The notes below the pieces were generated by a model. That model searched no databases. It saw nothing but the letters and a program-made list of their open reading frames with translations, and was not told where the DNA came from. The position numbers were made by a program, and so were the translations under genes. Below, one piece after another: positions 1 to 7,669 of a DNA stretch of 22,991 nucleotides. The DNA lies in the NCBI GenBank assembly GCA_937894335.1, contig CALCRU010000041.1, positions 1 to 22,991 of the forward strand, in the 5' to 3' direction. The stretch's first letter is position 1. Each line of letters starts with the position of its first letter. The stretch is from an uncultured Treponema sp. (lineage in GTDB: Bacteria > Spirochaetota > Spirochaetia > Treponematales > Treponemataceae).

Positions 1-80
1 TCTCCGCAGAGAAACATTTGTCTGCAAAGAGTATGCGGGCGATCTTGCCCTGCGGTGGAGACGATGAGATGATTGTTTAG
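1..80 (+). CDS. fliG: FliG flagellar motor switch protein, C-terminal end only (partial)
   Basis: An open frame enters from the left edge (codons in phase with base 3) and stops with TAG at 78-80. Its last residues read GGDDEMIV, which resembles the usual acidic GG-x-DE-M/I-IV tail of FliG, the rotor protein that transmits torque from the stator. The gene lies immediately upstream of fliH, fliI and fliJ, the standard fliG-H-I-J order. Only about 25 codons are visible. The roughly 17 residues before the tail are less typical of FliG than the tail itself, and a stretch in another frame (GDLALR) looks FliG-like, so a single-base error or frameshift is possible. The identification depends mainly on gene order and the tail. 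Confidence 0.6.
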   Translation, partial: SAEKHLSAKSMRAILPCGGDDEMIV

Positions 81-102
81 TGCCGTATAGGAGTAGCATG
101 TT

Positions 103-1035
103 ATGGCTCAGAGTGTTTTTCGCGCAAATCAGGTAACAGCAAAGGATGACAAGGTTGTCCTTAAACTTACCCGTGAGTTTGCACCCCCTGTAGAAGAGGT
201 TGAAGAAGAAGTCCCTGAATATACAGGACCCACTGCCGACGATTTGCGCCGTGAGGCTGAGGCGTTTAAGGCTCAGTGGGAATCCGAAAAGGCCGACATG
301 CTTTCAAAGGCACAGGAGTCTGCTGATGCGGTTGTCCGTAAAGCGGAAGAAGCTGCCTTTGGAATTGTAAAGAAGCAGACCGACCAGGCACAGGTTATAA
401 AAAATGATGCGGAAAAAGAAGCCGCTTCCATAGTTGCAGAGGCGGAAGAAAAGGCACGCAAAATTATAAGCGACGCTCAGGTAGAGGCCAATTCCGTTTT
501 GCAAAAGGCTCAGGACGACGGATTTAAGACAGGACGGGAATCAGGCTATAGCGAAGGATACAGCGAAGCTGAACGGCTTGTTGGTCGCCTGCATTCTATG
601 GTTGAAGCCGTAAGTGCAAAGCGTCAGGAAATTCTAGATTCCACAGAACAGCAGATTGTAGAGCTCGTGCTTCTTATGACTCGCAAAGTTGTTAAAATCA
701 TGAGCGAAAATCAGAAGAGCGTAATTCTTGCAAATGTTGTGCAGGCTCTTAAGAAAGTTCGCGGTCGTGGAGATGTAATCCTTCATGTAAATCTTGCGGA
801 TGTAAAGCTTACCACTGAGCACATAAAAGATTTTATCCGCGAAGTTGAAAGCGTAAAGTCAATCACTGTTGTGGAAGACAGTTCTGTAGAAAAGGGTGGC
901 TGCATTGTTGAAACCGACTTTGGCGCAATCGATGCACGCATTTCTAGCCAGCTTGCAGAACTTGAGTCAAAGATTCTGGAAGTTGCTCCAATAAAGACTG
1001 TAAACAAATCAGACATTCTTTCATCAGAGTCTTAA
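103..1035 (+). CDS. fliH: FliH flagellar export ATPase regulator / stator
   Basis: FliH binds the flagellar type III export ATPase FliI, holds it at the basal body and regulates it. The 310-residue product begins with a short variable region and an acidic stretch (about residues 45-60). A long Ala/Glu/Lys-rich coiled coil follows to about residue 140. Next comes a small glycine-repeat segment, GFKTGRESGYSEGYSEAERL, typical of the FliH GxxxG region. The C-terminal globular part (about 170-300) carries the FliH/YscL-type ending around GGCIVETDFGAIDARI. The start is ATG 103, with AGGAG at 89-93; the ATG at 98 is out of frame. fliG ends 22 bases upstream and fliI follows 11 bases downstream, so these genes are co-transcribed. 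At 310 residues it is longer than enterobacterial FliH, because of the extended coiled coil. Confidence 0.9.
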   Translation: MAQSVFRANQVTAKDDKVVLKLTREFAPPVEEVEEEVPEYTGPTADDLRREAEAFKAQWESEKADMLSKAQESADAVVRKAEEAAFGIVKKQTDQAQVIKNDAEKEAASIVAEAEEKARKIISDAQVEANSVLQKAQDDGFKTGRESGYSEGYSEAERLVGRLHSMVEAVSAKRQEILDSTEQQIVELVLLMTRKVVKIMSENQKSVILANVVQALKKVRGRGDVILHVNLADVKLTTEHIKDFIREVESVKSITVVEDSSVEKGGCIVETDFGAIDARISSQLAELESKILEVAPIKTVNKSDILSSES

Positions 1036-1046
1036 GGGAGGAGTTT

Positions 1047-2447
1047 ATGTCTCTCTTTGATAAGTACTTCAAGAATGTTGAAAATGTAGAGCCAATAAAG
1101 TATACAGGTCAGGTTACCGCAGTAAAGGGACTGATGATAGAAAGTCTTGGTCCCCGTTCAATCGTAGGCGAAATATGCACGATAAAAGTGTCAAGCTCTG
1201 GTACTGAACTTCTTGCCGAGGTTGTGGGACTTAACGGCACAAGTGTAAGTCTTATGCCCTTTGGTGACACGAAGGGAATAGAAGTTGGCGACAAGGTTAT
1301 TGGTAGCGGTCATGCCCTTGAAGTTGGAGTAGGCGAAGAACTTCTTGGACGCGTAATAGATGCCACAGGAAAACCTTTCGACGGTAAGGGCGAAATTGTT
1401 CCTTCTACATACTATCCAGCTTTGGCATCTCCTCCCAATCCTCTTACAAGGCTCCCTGTAGACAGGCGAGTTGTAACAGGCGTGCGAGCAATAGACTCTC
1501 TCCTTACTGTGGGAAAAGGTCAGCGCATGGGAATCTTTGCAGGAAGTGGTGTGGGTAAGAGTACCCTCATTTCCATGATTGCAAGAAACACAAATGCAGA
1601 CATAAATGTTATTGCCCTTATTGGCGAACGAAACCGAGAGGTTATGGACTTTATAAATCGTGACTTGGGTGAAGAAGGATTAAAGCGTTCCGTCATAATA
1701 GTTGCTACAAGCGATCAGCCTTCCATTTCTCGTCTTAGGGCCGCCTATGTTGCAACAGCGGTTGCGGAATACTTTAGGGATCAGGGTAAGGATGTAATGT
1801 TCCTCTTTGATAATGTAACACGATTTGCTCATGCTCAGAGGGAAATAGGACTTTCCAACGGGGAGCCTCCAGCACAGAGGGGTTATCCTCCCAGCGTGTT
1901 TGACATGCTTCCAAAACTTCTTGAACGAACCGGTAACAGTGACAGGGGAACCATAACTGCCTTTTATGCCGTCCTTATGGATGGAGATGACATAGACGAA
2001 CCTGTAACTGACAAGGTAAGAGGAATTCTTGACGGACACATTTTCCTTAACCGCAGACTTGCTTCCCGTCAGCATTATCCTGCAATAGATGTGCTTGGAA
2101 GCATAAGCCGTCTTTCTAAACGGGTTACTGGCAAGCAGACTCTTTCGGCATGTACAACAGTTCGCCGCTGGATGGCAACCTACGCAGAGCAGGAAGAAAT
2201 GATTGTAGCCGGAGTTTACCAGAAGGGAAATTCTGCCGCAGTAGACGAAGCCATAGAAAGGCACGATGCTGTGGAAGATTTTTTGTGTCAGGAAGAATAC
2301 GATCCCTGTCCCATAGAAGACACTCTGCAAAAACTGTCGGAACTTTCAGGCATTGAAATTCCAGAAGAAGAATATGCGGAGCAGCCGGGGCTTTACCGTA
2401 AGACGACGGCTCAAATGGCTAGCGAAAATAAAGAAGACGCTGAATGA
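1047..2447 (+). CDS. fliI: FliI flagellum-specific type III export ATPase
   Basis: FliI is the hexameric ATPase of the flagellar protein export apparatus and is related to F1 ATPase beta. The 466 residues match the usual family length. The Walker A loop is GSGVGKST at 166-173. The GERNREV segment around E194 supplies the catalytic glutamate, and the Walker B strand MFLFDNVTRF ends near D255. It is followed by AHAQREIGLSNGEPPAQRGY, the typical FliI segment. Family members often have DSLTR or DSVTR after Walker B; here it is DNVTR, a mild variant. A strong GGGAGGAG ribosome site sits just before ATG 1047. The stop codon overlaps the fliJ start (ATGA at 2444-2447), indicating translational coupling. 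Confidence 0.96.
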   Translation: MSLFDKYFKNVENVEPIKYTGQVTAVKGLMIESLGPRSIVGEICTIKVSSSGTELLAEVVGLNGTSVSLMPFGDTKGIEVGDKVIGSGHALEVGVGEELLGRVIDATGKPFDGKGEIVPSTYYPALASPPNPLTRLPVDRRVVTGVRAIDSLLTVGKGQRMGIFAGSGVGKSTLISMIARNTNADINVIALIGERNREVMDFINRDLGEEGLKRSVIIVATSDQPSISRLRAAYVATAVAEYFRDQGKDVMFLFDNVTRFAHAQREIGLSNGEPPAQRGYPPSVFDMLPKLLERTGNSDRGTITAFYAVLMDGDDIDEPVTDKVRGILDGHIFLNRRLASRQHYPAIDVLGSISRLSKRVTGKQTLSACTTVRRWMATYAEQEEMIVAGVYQKGNSAAVDEAIERHDAVEDFLCQEEYDPCPIEDTLQKLSELSGIEIPEEEYAEQPGLYRKTTAQMASENKEDAE

Positions 2448-2869
2448 AGAAATTTTCTTTTTCCATGCAGAAAATCCTTGACCTTAGGGAATTTGAACAG
2501 AAGGAAGCAGAAGCGGAACTTGGCAAGGCCAATGCAGAAGTTGCTCGTATTCAGAGGGAACTGGAGGCGGTTGCAAAATCCAGAGCCTCGGTTACAAAGG
2601 ACTGCGACAGTTGTCTGGAAAATTTTTCCTTTTATGCTCAGACCGAAAAATACTTTATCTTCCTTGAGCAAAAGCAGGAGTCTCTTCTTAAAGAACTTGC
2701 TCAGGCGGAACTTGTTGCCGAAGAAAAAAGGGCAGTGGTAAGAAAGGCAATGCAGAATGTAAAGGTTCTTGAAAAACTTAAGGAAAACAAATTTGCCCAG
2801 TGGAAAAAAGACAGGCTTCAGGAAGAAGAACTTGCGGTAGACGATGTAGTGTCTGCCGCTTATAATTAG
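2444..2869 (+). CDS. fliJ: FliJ flagellar export chaperone / ATPase stalk
   Basis: FliJ is a small coiled-coil protein that inserts into the FliI hexamer like the gamma subunit of F1 and helps couple ATP hydrolysis to export. The 141 residues start MKKFSFSMQKILDLREFEQK, the usual FliJ opening, and are almost entirely alpha-helical with heptad-like Leu/Glu/Lys spacing. The C-terminal part, KVLEKLKENKFAQWKKD, resembles the conserved FliJ end. The ATG overlaps the fliI stop by four bases. It is the last gene of the flagellar run; the convergent kinase gene ends at 2954. Sequence conservation in this family is low, so position and length carry much of the call. Confidence 0.9.
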   Translation: MKKFSFSMQKILDLREFEQKEAEAELGKANAEVARIQRELEAVAKSRASVTKDCDSCLENFSFYAQTEKYFIFLEQKQESLLKELAQAELVAEEKRAVVRKAMQNVKVLEKLKENKFAQWKKDRLQEEELAVDDVVSAAYN

Positions 2870-2884
2870 TCTTTCATTTTTTTT

Positions 2885-2942
2885 GCGGCACCTTGCGCTT
2901 ACTCTTGTTTGTAAGCGCGGATAAAAACTTATCGGGTGCCGC
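2885..2942. other. Perfect three-stem palindromic element between convergent genes
   Basis: Three perfect inverted repeats are nested in 58 bases. The outer stem is GCGGCACC (2885-2892) with GGTGCCGC (2935-2942). The first inner hairpin is GCGCTTAC (2895-2902) with GTAAGCGC (2911-2918), with an 8-base loop. The second inner hairpin is GATAA (2920-2924) with TTATC (2929-2933), with a 4-base loop. Together they form a three-way junction with 21 base pairs and no mismatches, and because all stems are inverted repeats it can form on either strand. A run of eight T lies on the left side (2877-2884), so neither strand has the T-run immediately after the stem that an intrinsic terminator needs. It could be a bidirectional 3'-end structure for fliJ and the kinase gene, a small mobile repeat, or a structured RNA. 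Confidence 0.65.
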
Positions 2943-2953
2943 CCAAATCCACA

Positions 2954-4603
2954 TCAGTATTTAAATGCGGAACCTCCAATAAATTCTCTTATGATTGACT
3001 GGTCAGGAACAGCAGTTGCAGGAATCGTAGAGAAGTAGCTAAGGAAGTTGAGCATTCTGCTTGCTTCTGCATATTCTTTTTGCAGTGGTGTAACGCACCG
3101 TAAAAGGGGATCTGCATATACCTTAAGGACAGGAATCTCGTAGTCCAGTGCGGTGTTCAGCATTACATCGGCATTGTTCTGGAAGGGGAAGATGTGTTTT
3201 TTTTCGCCTTCCTGCACATTGTCCCACATGGCAATGGTGTCTGCGGCACTTTTACCCCTAAAGTGGGCATCCCTAACTATTCGTCTTATGAGGCGGTTGT
3301 CGCTTGTGGCAATGCGGTTATGGTCGTCTAGGTTAAGTTGTGTGAGTGCCGAAAGGTAAATCTTAAACTTACGCTTGGGGTCAATAAGGGGAGTGAGCTT
3401 GTCGTTAAGTCCGTGTATTCCCTCCATAACAAGAATGTCGTTTTCTGCAAGGGTCATAGTGTTACCCTTGTAGTAGCGTGAGCCTGAGTGGAAGTCGTAG
3501 CTTGGAATTTCCACAGACTTTCCTTCAAACATGTCCAAAAGGTTTTTGTTCAGAAGTTCAATGTCCAGTGCCTCAAGACATTCGTAGTCGTAGTTTCCGT
3601 TTGCGTCTTTGGGAGTCTGTTCCCTGCCCACATAGTAGCAGTCAAGGCTGATTACCTTTGGATTGTATCCCAGTGCCTCAAGCTGAAGGGCAAGCTTTTT
3701 GCTTGTAGTGGTTTTTCCTGAAGAAGAGGGGCCTGCAATCAGTACAACACGGGCTTCTGGGCGTTCGTGAATTTTGTCGGCAATCTCTGCAATGCGCTTT
3801 ACCTGCAAGGTTTCGGTAATGTTAATAAAGTGATTTACCTTGCGGTCGTGGATAAGCTGATTGAGTGATGATGCCGAGGTAACATCCTGTGCCCGTCCCC
3901 ATTCCTTGTACTGCTTGTAGATTTCAAAAAGTTTTGGCTGGTCTACAAAGGGTGCCAGTTCTTCTGGTGTATGGTGAGAGGGGAACCTAAGCAGAAATCC
4001 CTCGTGGTAGGGAAGCAGATCAAATGTCTTTAGTATTCCAGTTGAGCTTACCAAAGGTTCCACATAGAGATCTGCAAATTCTTCAAGGACATTTATCTTT
4101 ATTTTTGAAGGTGAGCGATAGTTAAGCTGTTTTCGGGTTTCTACAAGTCCCAGCTTTTCAAAAAGTTCGCAGGCTTCCATGTAGGAAATGTGGGTTGCGT
4201 CAATGGGCAGGTCCTCTTCTACAAGTTTCTGCATTTCTGACTGAAGATTTTCTATTTGTGTGGCGGTAAGAAGATCTCCATCTATGGTGTAGTAATATCC
4301 GTGTCCCAGACTGTGTCCTACAAGGAGTCTTCGTCCTGGAAACAGCCGATGGGCAGCGGTTGCAAGCAGAAAGCAGAGGGATCTTCGGTAAATGGCAGCG
4401 CCTTCTTTAGAGTCTGCGTATACAGGCTCAACTTTTGCCGAAACATTTATAATTGAGTGCAGGGAACAGAGTTCATTGTTTACAAGGACTGCAATGGCTT
4501 TTTTTGCACCGTCAGAAAAATGAGACAGCAGCGTTATTGGCCTAATTTCGTCCTGAACCGTAATGGTAGAGTTGTCTGGAAATGTAATTGTAATGTTCTT
4601 CAT
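2954..4603 (-). CDS. Uridine kinase-family protein with N-terminal TGS/ThrRS-like region
   Basis: The 549-residue product joins two regions. The first ~230 residues resemble the front of threonyl-tRNA synthetase: a TGS-like opening (MKNITITFPDNSTITVQ) and a second-additional-domain-like segment near residues 95-106 (HSLGHGYYYTID). The C-terminal half is a P-loop kinase of the uridine kinase/phosphoribulokinase family. Its Walker A is GPSSSGKT at 291-298, followed by SLDCYY and VMEGIHGLND motifs. Uridine kinases make UMP from uridine with NTP, but proteins of this fused type are poorly characterised, so the substrate is inferred. The start is ATG 4601-4603 (minus). The frame stays open upstream to 4771, but that extension is translated tRNA. 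There is no Shine-Dalgarno; a promoter ends 7 bases before the ATG. Confidence 0.87.
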   Translation of the reverse strand: MKNITITFPDNSTITVQDEIRPITLLSHFSDGAKKAIAVLVNNELCSLHSIINVSAKVEPVYADSKEGAAIYRRSLCFLLATAAHRLFPGRRLLVGHSLGHGYYYTIDGDLLTATQIENLQSEMQKLVEEDLPIDATHISYMEACELFEKLGLVETRKQLNYRSPSKIKINVLEEFADLYVEPLVSSTGILKTFDLLPYHEGFLLRFPSHHTPEELAPFVDQPKLFEIYKQYKEWGRAQDVTSASSLNQLIHDRKVNHFINITETLQVKRIAEIADKIHERPEARVVLIAGPSSSGKTTTSKKLALQLEALGYNPKVISLDCYYVGREQTPKDANGNYDYECLEALDIELLNKNLLDMFEGKSVEIPSYDFHSGSRYYKGNTMTLAENDILVMEGIHGLNDKLTPLIDPKRKFKIYLSALTQLNLDDHNRIATSDNRLIRRIVRDAHFRGKSAADTIAMWDNVQEGEKKHIFPFQNNADVMLNTALDYEIPVLKVYADPLLRCVTPLQKEYAEASRMLNFLSYFSTIPATAVPDQSIIREFIGGSAFKY

Positions 4604-4610
4604 GTTTAAA

Positions 4611-4639
4611 ATTATAAACCCTGTTTGGGGAATTTGCAA
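4611..4639 (-). promoter_or_regulatory. Promoter of the kinase gene, TTGCAA-17-TATAAT
   Basis: On the minus strand, the -35 hexamer TTGCAA (4634-4639) is separated by 17 bases from a consensus -10 TATAAT (4611-4616). Only seven bases (4604-4610) separate the -10 from the ATG, so transcription should begin at or next to the start codon. This predicts a leaderless mRNA. Confidence 0.7.
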
Positions 4640-4671
4640 ACGGAAAATGTGTTTTGAAAAAGGGGAAAATC

Positions 4672-4743
4672 TGCTCGGTACTGGATTTGAACCAGTGGCT
4701 TCCACCGTGTGAAGGTGGCACTCTACCGCTGAGTTAACCGAGC
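4672..4743 (-). tRNA. tRNA-Val (anticodon CAC)
   Basis: Read on the minus strand, the 72 bases fold into a full cloverleaf. The acceptor stem GCTCGGT/ACCGAGC has seven perfect pairs. The D stem is ACTC/GAGT, with a loop containing GG. The anticodon stem CCACC/GGTGG encloses TTCACAC, which places CAC at positions 34-36 and reads the Val codon GTG. The variable loop has five bases, and the T arm ACTGG/CCAGT has loop TTCAAAT. The discriminator base is A, and CCA is not encoded, so it must be added after transcription. It lies 68 bases upstream of the kinase start on the same strand, but both have their own promoters. Confidence 0.96.
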
Positions 4744-4759
4744 TAGAATGCTGAGTTTG

Positions 4760-4788
4760 AGTATACAGCACAAAAAAATCGGTGTCAA
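4760..4788 (-). promoter_or_regulatory. tRNA-Val promoter, TTGACA-17-TATACT
   Basis: On the minus strand a perfect -35 TTGACA (4783-4788) is followed after exactly 17 bases by TATACT (4760-4765). The tRNA 5' end is 16 bases farther on. Spacing and consensus match a strong housekeeping sigma-factor promoter. It lies beside and opposite to the EF-G promoter at 4818-4846. Confidence 0.8.
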
Positions 4789-4817
4789 GTTTACTTGCCT
4801 TGCAGAAAAAATCCCCC

Positions 4818-4846
4818 TTGAGGAATATCGTTTTTTTCTATATATT
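4818..4846 (+). promoter_or_regulatory. Promoter of the EF-G paralogue gene, TTGAGG-17-TATATT
   Basis: The -35 TTGAGG (4818-4823), a 17-base spacer and the -10 TATATT (4841-4846) lie directly in front of ATG 4853. Six bases separate the -10 from the ATG, so the expected first transcribed base is the A of the start codon. No Shine-Dalgarno can fit in this gap. Confidence 0.65.
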
Positions 4847-4852
4847 AACCTC

Positions 4853-6889
4853 ATGCTAAAGAATATGCGTAACATAGGCATTATGGCTCACATTGATGCC
4901 GGAAAGACAACCACTACTGAACGAATCCTTTATTACTCTGGAAAGATTCATAAAATCGGCGAGATTGATGACGGTGCCGCTACAATGGACTTTATGCAGC
5001 AGGAGCAGGAGAGGGGAATCACCATTGCATCTGCCGCAATTACAACTGAGTGGAAGGGCCATCAGATTAACATTATAGACACTCCGGGCCATGTGGATTT
5101 TACTGCAGAAGTTGAGCGAAGTCTTCGCGTGCTAGACGGTGCCGTTGCAGTAATCTGTGCGGTAGGCTGGGTTCAGCCTCAGACAGAAACCGTATGGAAG
5201 CAGGCCGATGAATTTTCTGTTCCTAGAATTTGTTTTGTAAACAAGATGGACAGGGTAGGTGCTGACTTTTTTGGCGCCATGAATGATGTTCACGAAAAGT
5301 TCAAGTGCGAAGTTGTTCCCCTTACTGTTCCTTGCGGACAAGGCGGAGACTTTGACGGAGTAATTGACTTACTTACCATGAAGGAAATCCACTGGGATGC
5401 GGAAACTGAAGGCGAAAAATATACTGCCTCTGACATTTCGGAAAAATATGCTTCTCTTGCGGCTGAATGGCACGACAAAATGCTTGATGTAGTCTGCTCT
5501 AGCGATGACGAACTTGCGGAACTTTATCTTGACGGAAAGGAAATCCCCGTGGAAAGGCTTAAGTCTGCAATTAGAACTGCAGTCCTTAACCGTACTTTTG
5601 TTCCCTTCTTCTGCGGTTCGAGTAGACATAATCAGGGCGTGCAGTGCCTTATGGACGGAATTGTAGACTATCTTCCTTCTCCAGATGAGGTTCCTGCAGC
5701 ACAGGGGCTTCACCTTAAAAAGAGGGATGAAACCGAAAGCATTTCAGTACCCTGTGACCCTCAGAGCAAGATGCCCCTTGGACTTGTATTTAAAATCACC
5801 TATGACCGAGAGGCAGGCATGCTGTGCTATGTGCGCATGTATTCCGGAAAAATTACAACAGGTAGTCAGGTGTACAATGTGGCAAAGAAAAAAAGGGAAA
5901 GAGTTAACCGCATTCTTAGGGTGAATGCAAACCACATGGAACAGATGGACAGTGTAAGTGCAGGTGACATTGCAGTATTTGTGGGACTAAAACTTGCCCA
6001 GACGGGAGACACTGTGGGAAGCGAGGGAATGCCCGTCCTTCTTGAAAACCTTTCATTCCCGGAGCCTGTAATTTCCATTGCCATAGAACCTGAAACTTTA
6101 AGCGACCGTGAAAAACTTGTTCAGACTTTGGATATCTTAAGCCATGAGGATCCTACATTTACTCACCGCGACGATGAGGAAACTGGTCAGATTGTCATAA
6201 GCGGAATGGGAGAACTCCACCTTGATGTTCTTGTTACCCGAATAAGGGATGACTTTAAGGTGCAGTGTAGGGTAGGAGCACCCCAGGTTACATACAGGGA
6301 AGCTGTTACTTCTTCTGCGGAATATACCGAAGAGTATAGCCGTGTTCTTGCAGGAAAAGAAAATGCGGCAACACTTACCCTTAAGGCGGAACCAAGAGAA
6401 ACTGGAAGTGGCAATGCTTATGTCTGCGCCTACCGCAATGCCGAAATCCCCGAAGAATTTTTTGATGCCGTAAAGCAGAGCATAGAAAGCTGTTTTGCAG
6501 GTGGAATAAAATTTGGCTATCCTTGTACGGACACTCTTATTACCCTTACCGACCTAAAGTACAACGAGGCAACTGCAACAACTTTTGCCTATGAAGCGGC
6601 TGGTGCCGAAGCCTTTGACAAGGTGTGTTCCGCTGCAAACCCAGAACTTCTTGAACCTGTTATGGCTGTAGACATTGTGTGTCCTGCAGAATTTGTTGGG
6701 GATGCAATGAGCCAAGTTACCCAGCGTGGCGGAATGATTACCAGTATGGAAGAAAAACCTGGAGCAAGCGTGGTCCACTGTCAGGCACCAATGGCAAAGA
6801 TGTTCGGATTTTCCACCACCCTCCGTTCCGTTACTCAGGGCAGGGCTACATTCAGCATGGAATTCTCCCACTTCCAGAAAAAGAACTAG
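4853..6889 (+). CDS. fusA: Elongation factor G paralogue (translational GTPase)
   Basis: EF-G catalyses ribosomal translocation and, with RRF, ribosome recycling. With ATG 4853 the product has 678 residues and all five domains. G1 is AHIDAGKT (12-19), switch I contains RGITI, G3 is DTPGH (76-80), G4 is NKMD (130-133), and G5 lies near CGSSRHNQG. The domain IV/V ending includes LRSVTQGRATFSMEFSHF. The frame is open from 4748, but homology begins at MRNIGIMAHIDAG, so ATG 4853 or 4865 is the start. There is no rpsL, rpsG or tuf nearby, unlike the classical str operon. Spirochaetes generally carry two EF-G types, and in Borrelia one is reported to be devoted to recycling. Which type this is cannot be settled here. 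Confidence 0.9.
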   Translation: MLKNMRNIGIMAHIDAGKTTTTERILYYSGKIHKIGEIDDGAATMDFMQQEQERGITIASAAITTEWKGHQINIIDTPGHVDFTAEVERSLRVLDGAVAVICAVGWVQPQTETVWKQADEFSVPRICFVNKMDRVGADFFGAMNDVHEKFKCEVVPLTVPCGQGGDFDGVIDLLTMKEIHWDAETEGEKYTASDISEKYASLAAEWHDKMLDVVCSSDDELAELYLDGKEIPVERLKSAIRTAVLNRTFVPFFCGSSRHNQGVQCLMDGIVDYLPSPDEVPAAQGLHLKKRDETESISVPCDPQSKMPLGLVFKITYDREAGMLCYVRMYSGKITTGSQVYNVAKKKRERVNRILRVNANHMEQMDSVSAGDIAVFVGLKLAQTGDTVGSEGMPVLLENLSFPEPVISIAIEPETLSDREKLVQTLDILSHEDPTFTHRDDEETGQIVISGMGELHLDVLVTRIRDDFKVQCRVGAPQVTYREAVTSSAEYTEEYSRVLAGKENAATLTLKAEPRETGSGNAYVCAYRNAEIPEEFFDAVKQSIESCFAGGIKFGYPCTDTLITLTDLKYNEATATTFAYEAAGAEAFDKVCSAANPELLEPVMAVDIVCPAEFVGDAMSQVTQRGGMITSMEEKPGASVVHCQAPMAKMFGFSTTLRSVTQGRATFSMEFSHFQKKN

Positions 6890-6898
6890 GGGGCAAAA

Positions 6899-7669
6899 AT
6901 GGACTTCCTTGGAAAAAAAAGCGTTACCTTTCTTCTTGTTCTTCTTGCGGGATTTTCTCTTGCTTTTTCCCAGAACATACTTTCGGAAGTGGAGCAGGGA
7001 AAATTTTCTTTAGAAAGACCATGGTTTGAACACGGACTTTCCCAGTCTGTTTTTGCGGCAGGAACGGCAAATACGGGTACTTCCTTTGAACCCTATTCCT
7101 ATGCCCTGCAGGGAGGCTACAACATTGAAGCCTCAACATTTTCTGCAACTGCTGCCCTTCAACTTGCAAAGGAAACTGTTCAACTTACTTCCCAAGGAGT
7201 TTGGTATCCGGTGCATTTTGGACTTTTGCGCGTGGGGCTTGGTGGCGGATTCAATCTGTTTTTTGACAGCACTTATGCCTTTGAGTTTAATCTTTTTCCG
7301 GGAGCTTATCTTGAATTTAGACCCAAAAGTTGGTTTATGTTTTCAACCCACATAAACTATCTGCTTAAGGTTAGGGCCATTTATTCCGTTGTAGACCAAA
7401 TTGGAGCGCTTTGCAACAGCACTGCGGCCCTTGGACTTAGGGCAACATTTTTTGTTCCCGGCGGATTTGCATTTTATATAGGCGGAGATTCCTGTGAACT
7501 CTTTAGGCACATGATTCTTGGAGTTCCCACATTTACACTGGGTGCATCCTACAGCCTTGAAAAACTTTACTTTCTCCTAGAGATAAATGTTCGCTACATA
7601 GATTTCTTTACCGCCTCCGCCACTTACGAAGGAACGGAAATTCGTGCTCTTGTGGGGTACAGACTATGA
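6899..7669 (+). CDS. Predicted exported outer-membrane beta-barrel-like protein, unknown function
   Basis: I do not recognise a named family. The 256-residue product opens with a signal peptide: a charged start (MDFLGKK), a hydrophobic core (about residues 8-22) and a likely cleavage after FSLAFSQ. The mature part is rich in alternating aromatic/hydrophobic and polar residues, with glycine- and tyrosine-rich strands, and ends in GYRL. This pattern fits an outer-membrane beta-barrel of modest size. There are no catalytic motifs. A GGGGG ribosome site begins right after the EF-G stop (nine bases before the ATG), so it is translated from the EF-G transcript. Its stop overlaps the next gene's ATG (ATGA at 7666-7669). 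It could instead be a periplasmic beta-rich protein. Confidence 0.6.
   Translation: MDFLGKKSVTFLLVLLAGFSLAFSQNILSEVEQGKFSLERPWFEHGLSQSVFAAGTANTGTSFEPYSYALQGGYNIEASTFSATAALQLAKETVQLTSQGVWYPVHFGLLRVGLGGGFNLFFDSTYAFEFNLFPGAYLEFRPKSWFMFSTHINYLLKVRAIYSVVDQIGALCNSTAALGLRATFFVPGGFAFYIGGDSCELFRHMILGVPTFTLGASYSLEKLYFLLEINVRYIDFFTASATYEGTEIRALVGYRL

Noticed and set aside
1680..2330. 216-codon open frame on the minus strand
   Set aside because: It lies entirely antisense to fliI, is Cys/Tyr-rich with no family resemblance, and has no start signals. It is a frame shadow of conserved coding sequence.
2877..2942. Intrinsic terminator for fliJ
   Set aside because: The T-run comes before the stem on the plus strand and becomes an A-run after it on the minus strand, so the canonical stem-then-T order is not met on either strand.
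4604..4771. 56-residue N-terminal extension of the kinase reading frame up to ATG 4771
   Set aside because: It is a translation of the antisense-free tRNA-Val gene and its flanks on the same strand. The kinase promoter at 4611-4639 and TGS homology both place the start at 4603.
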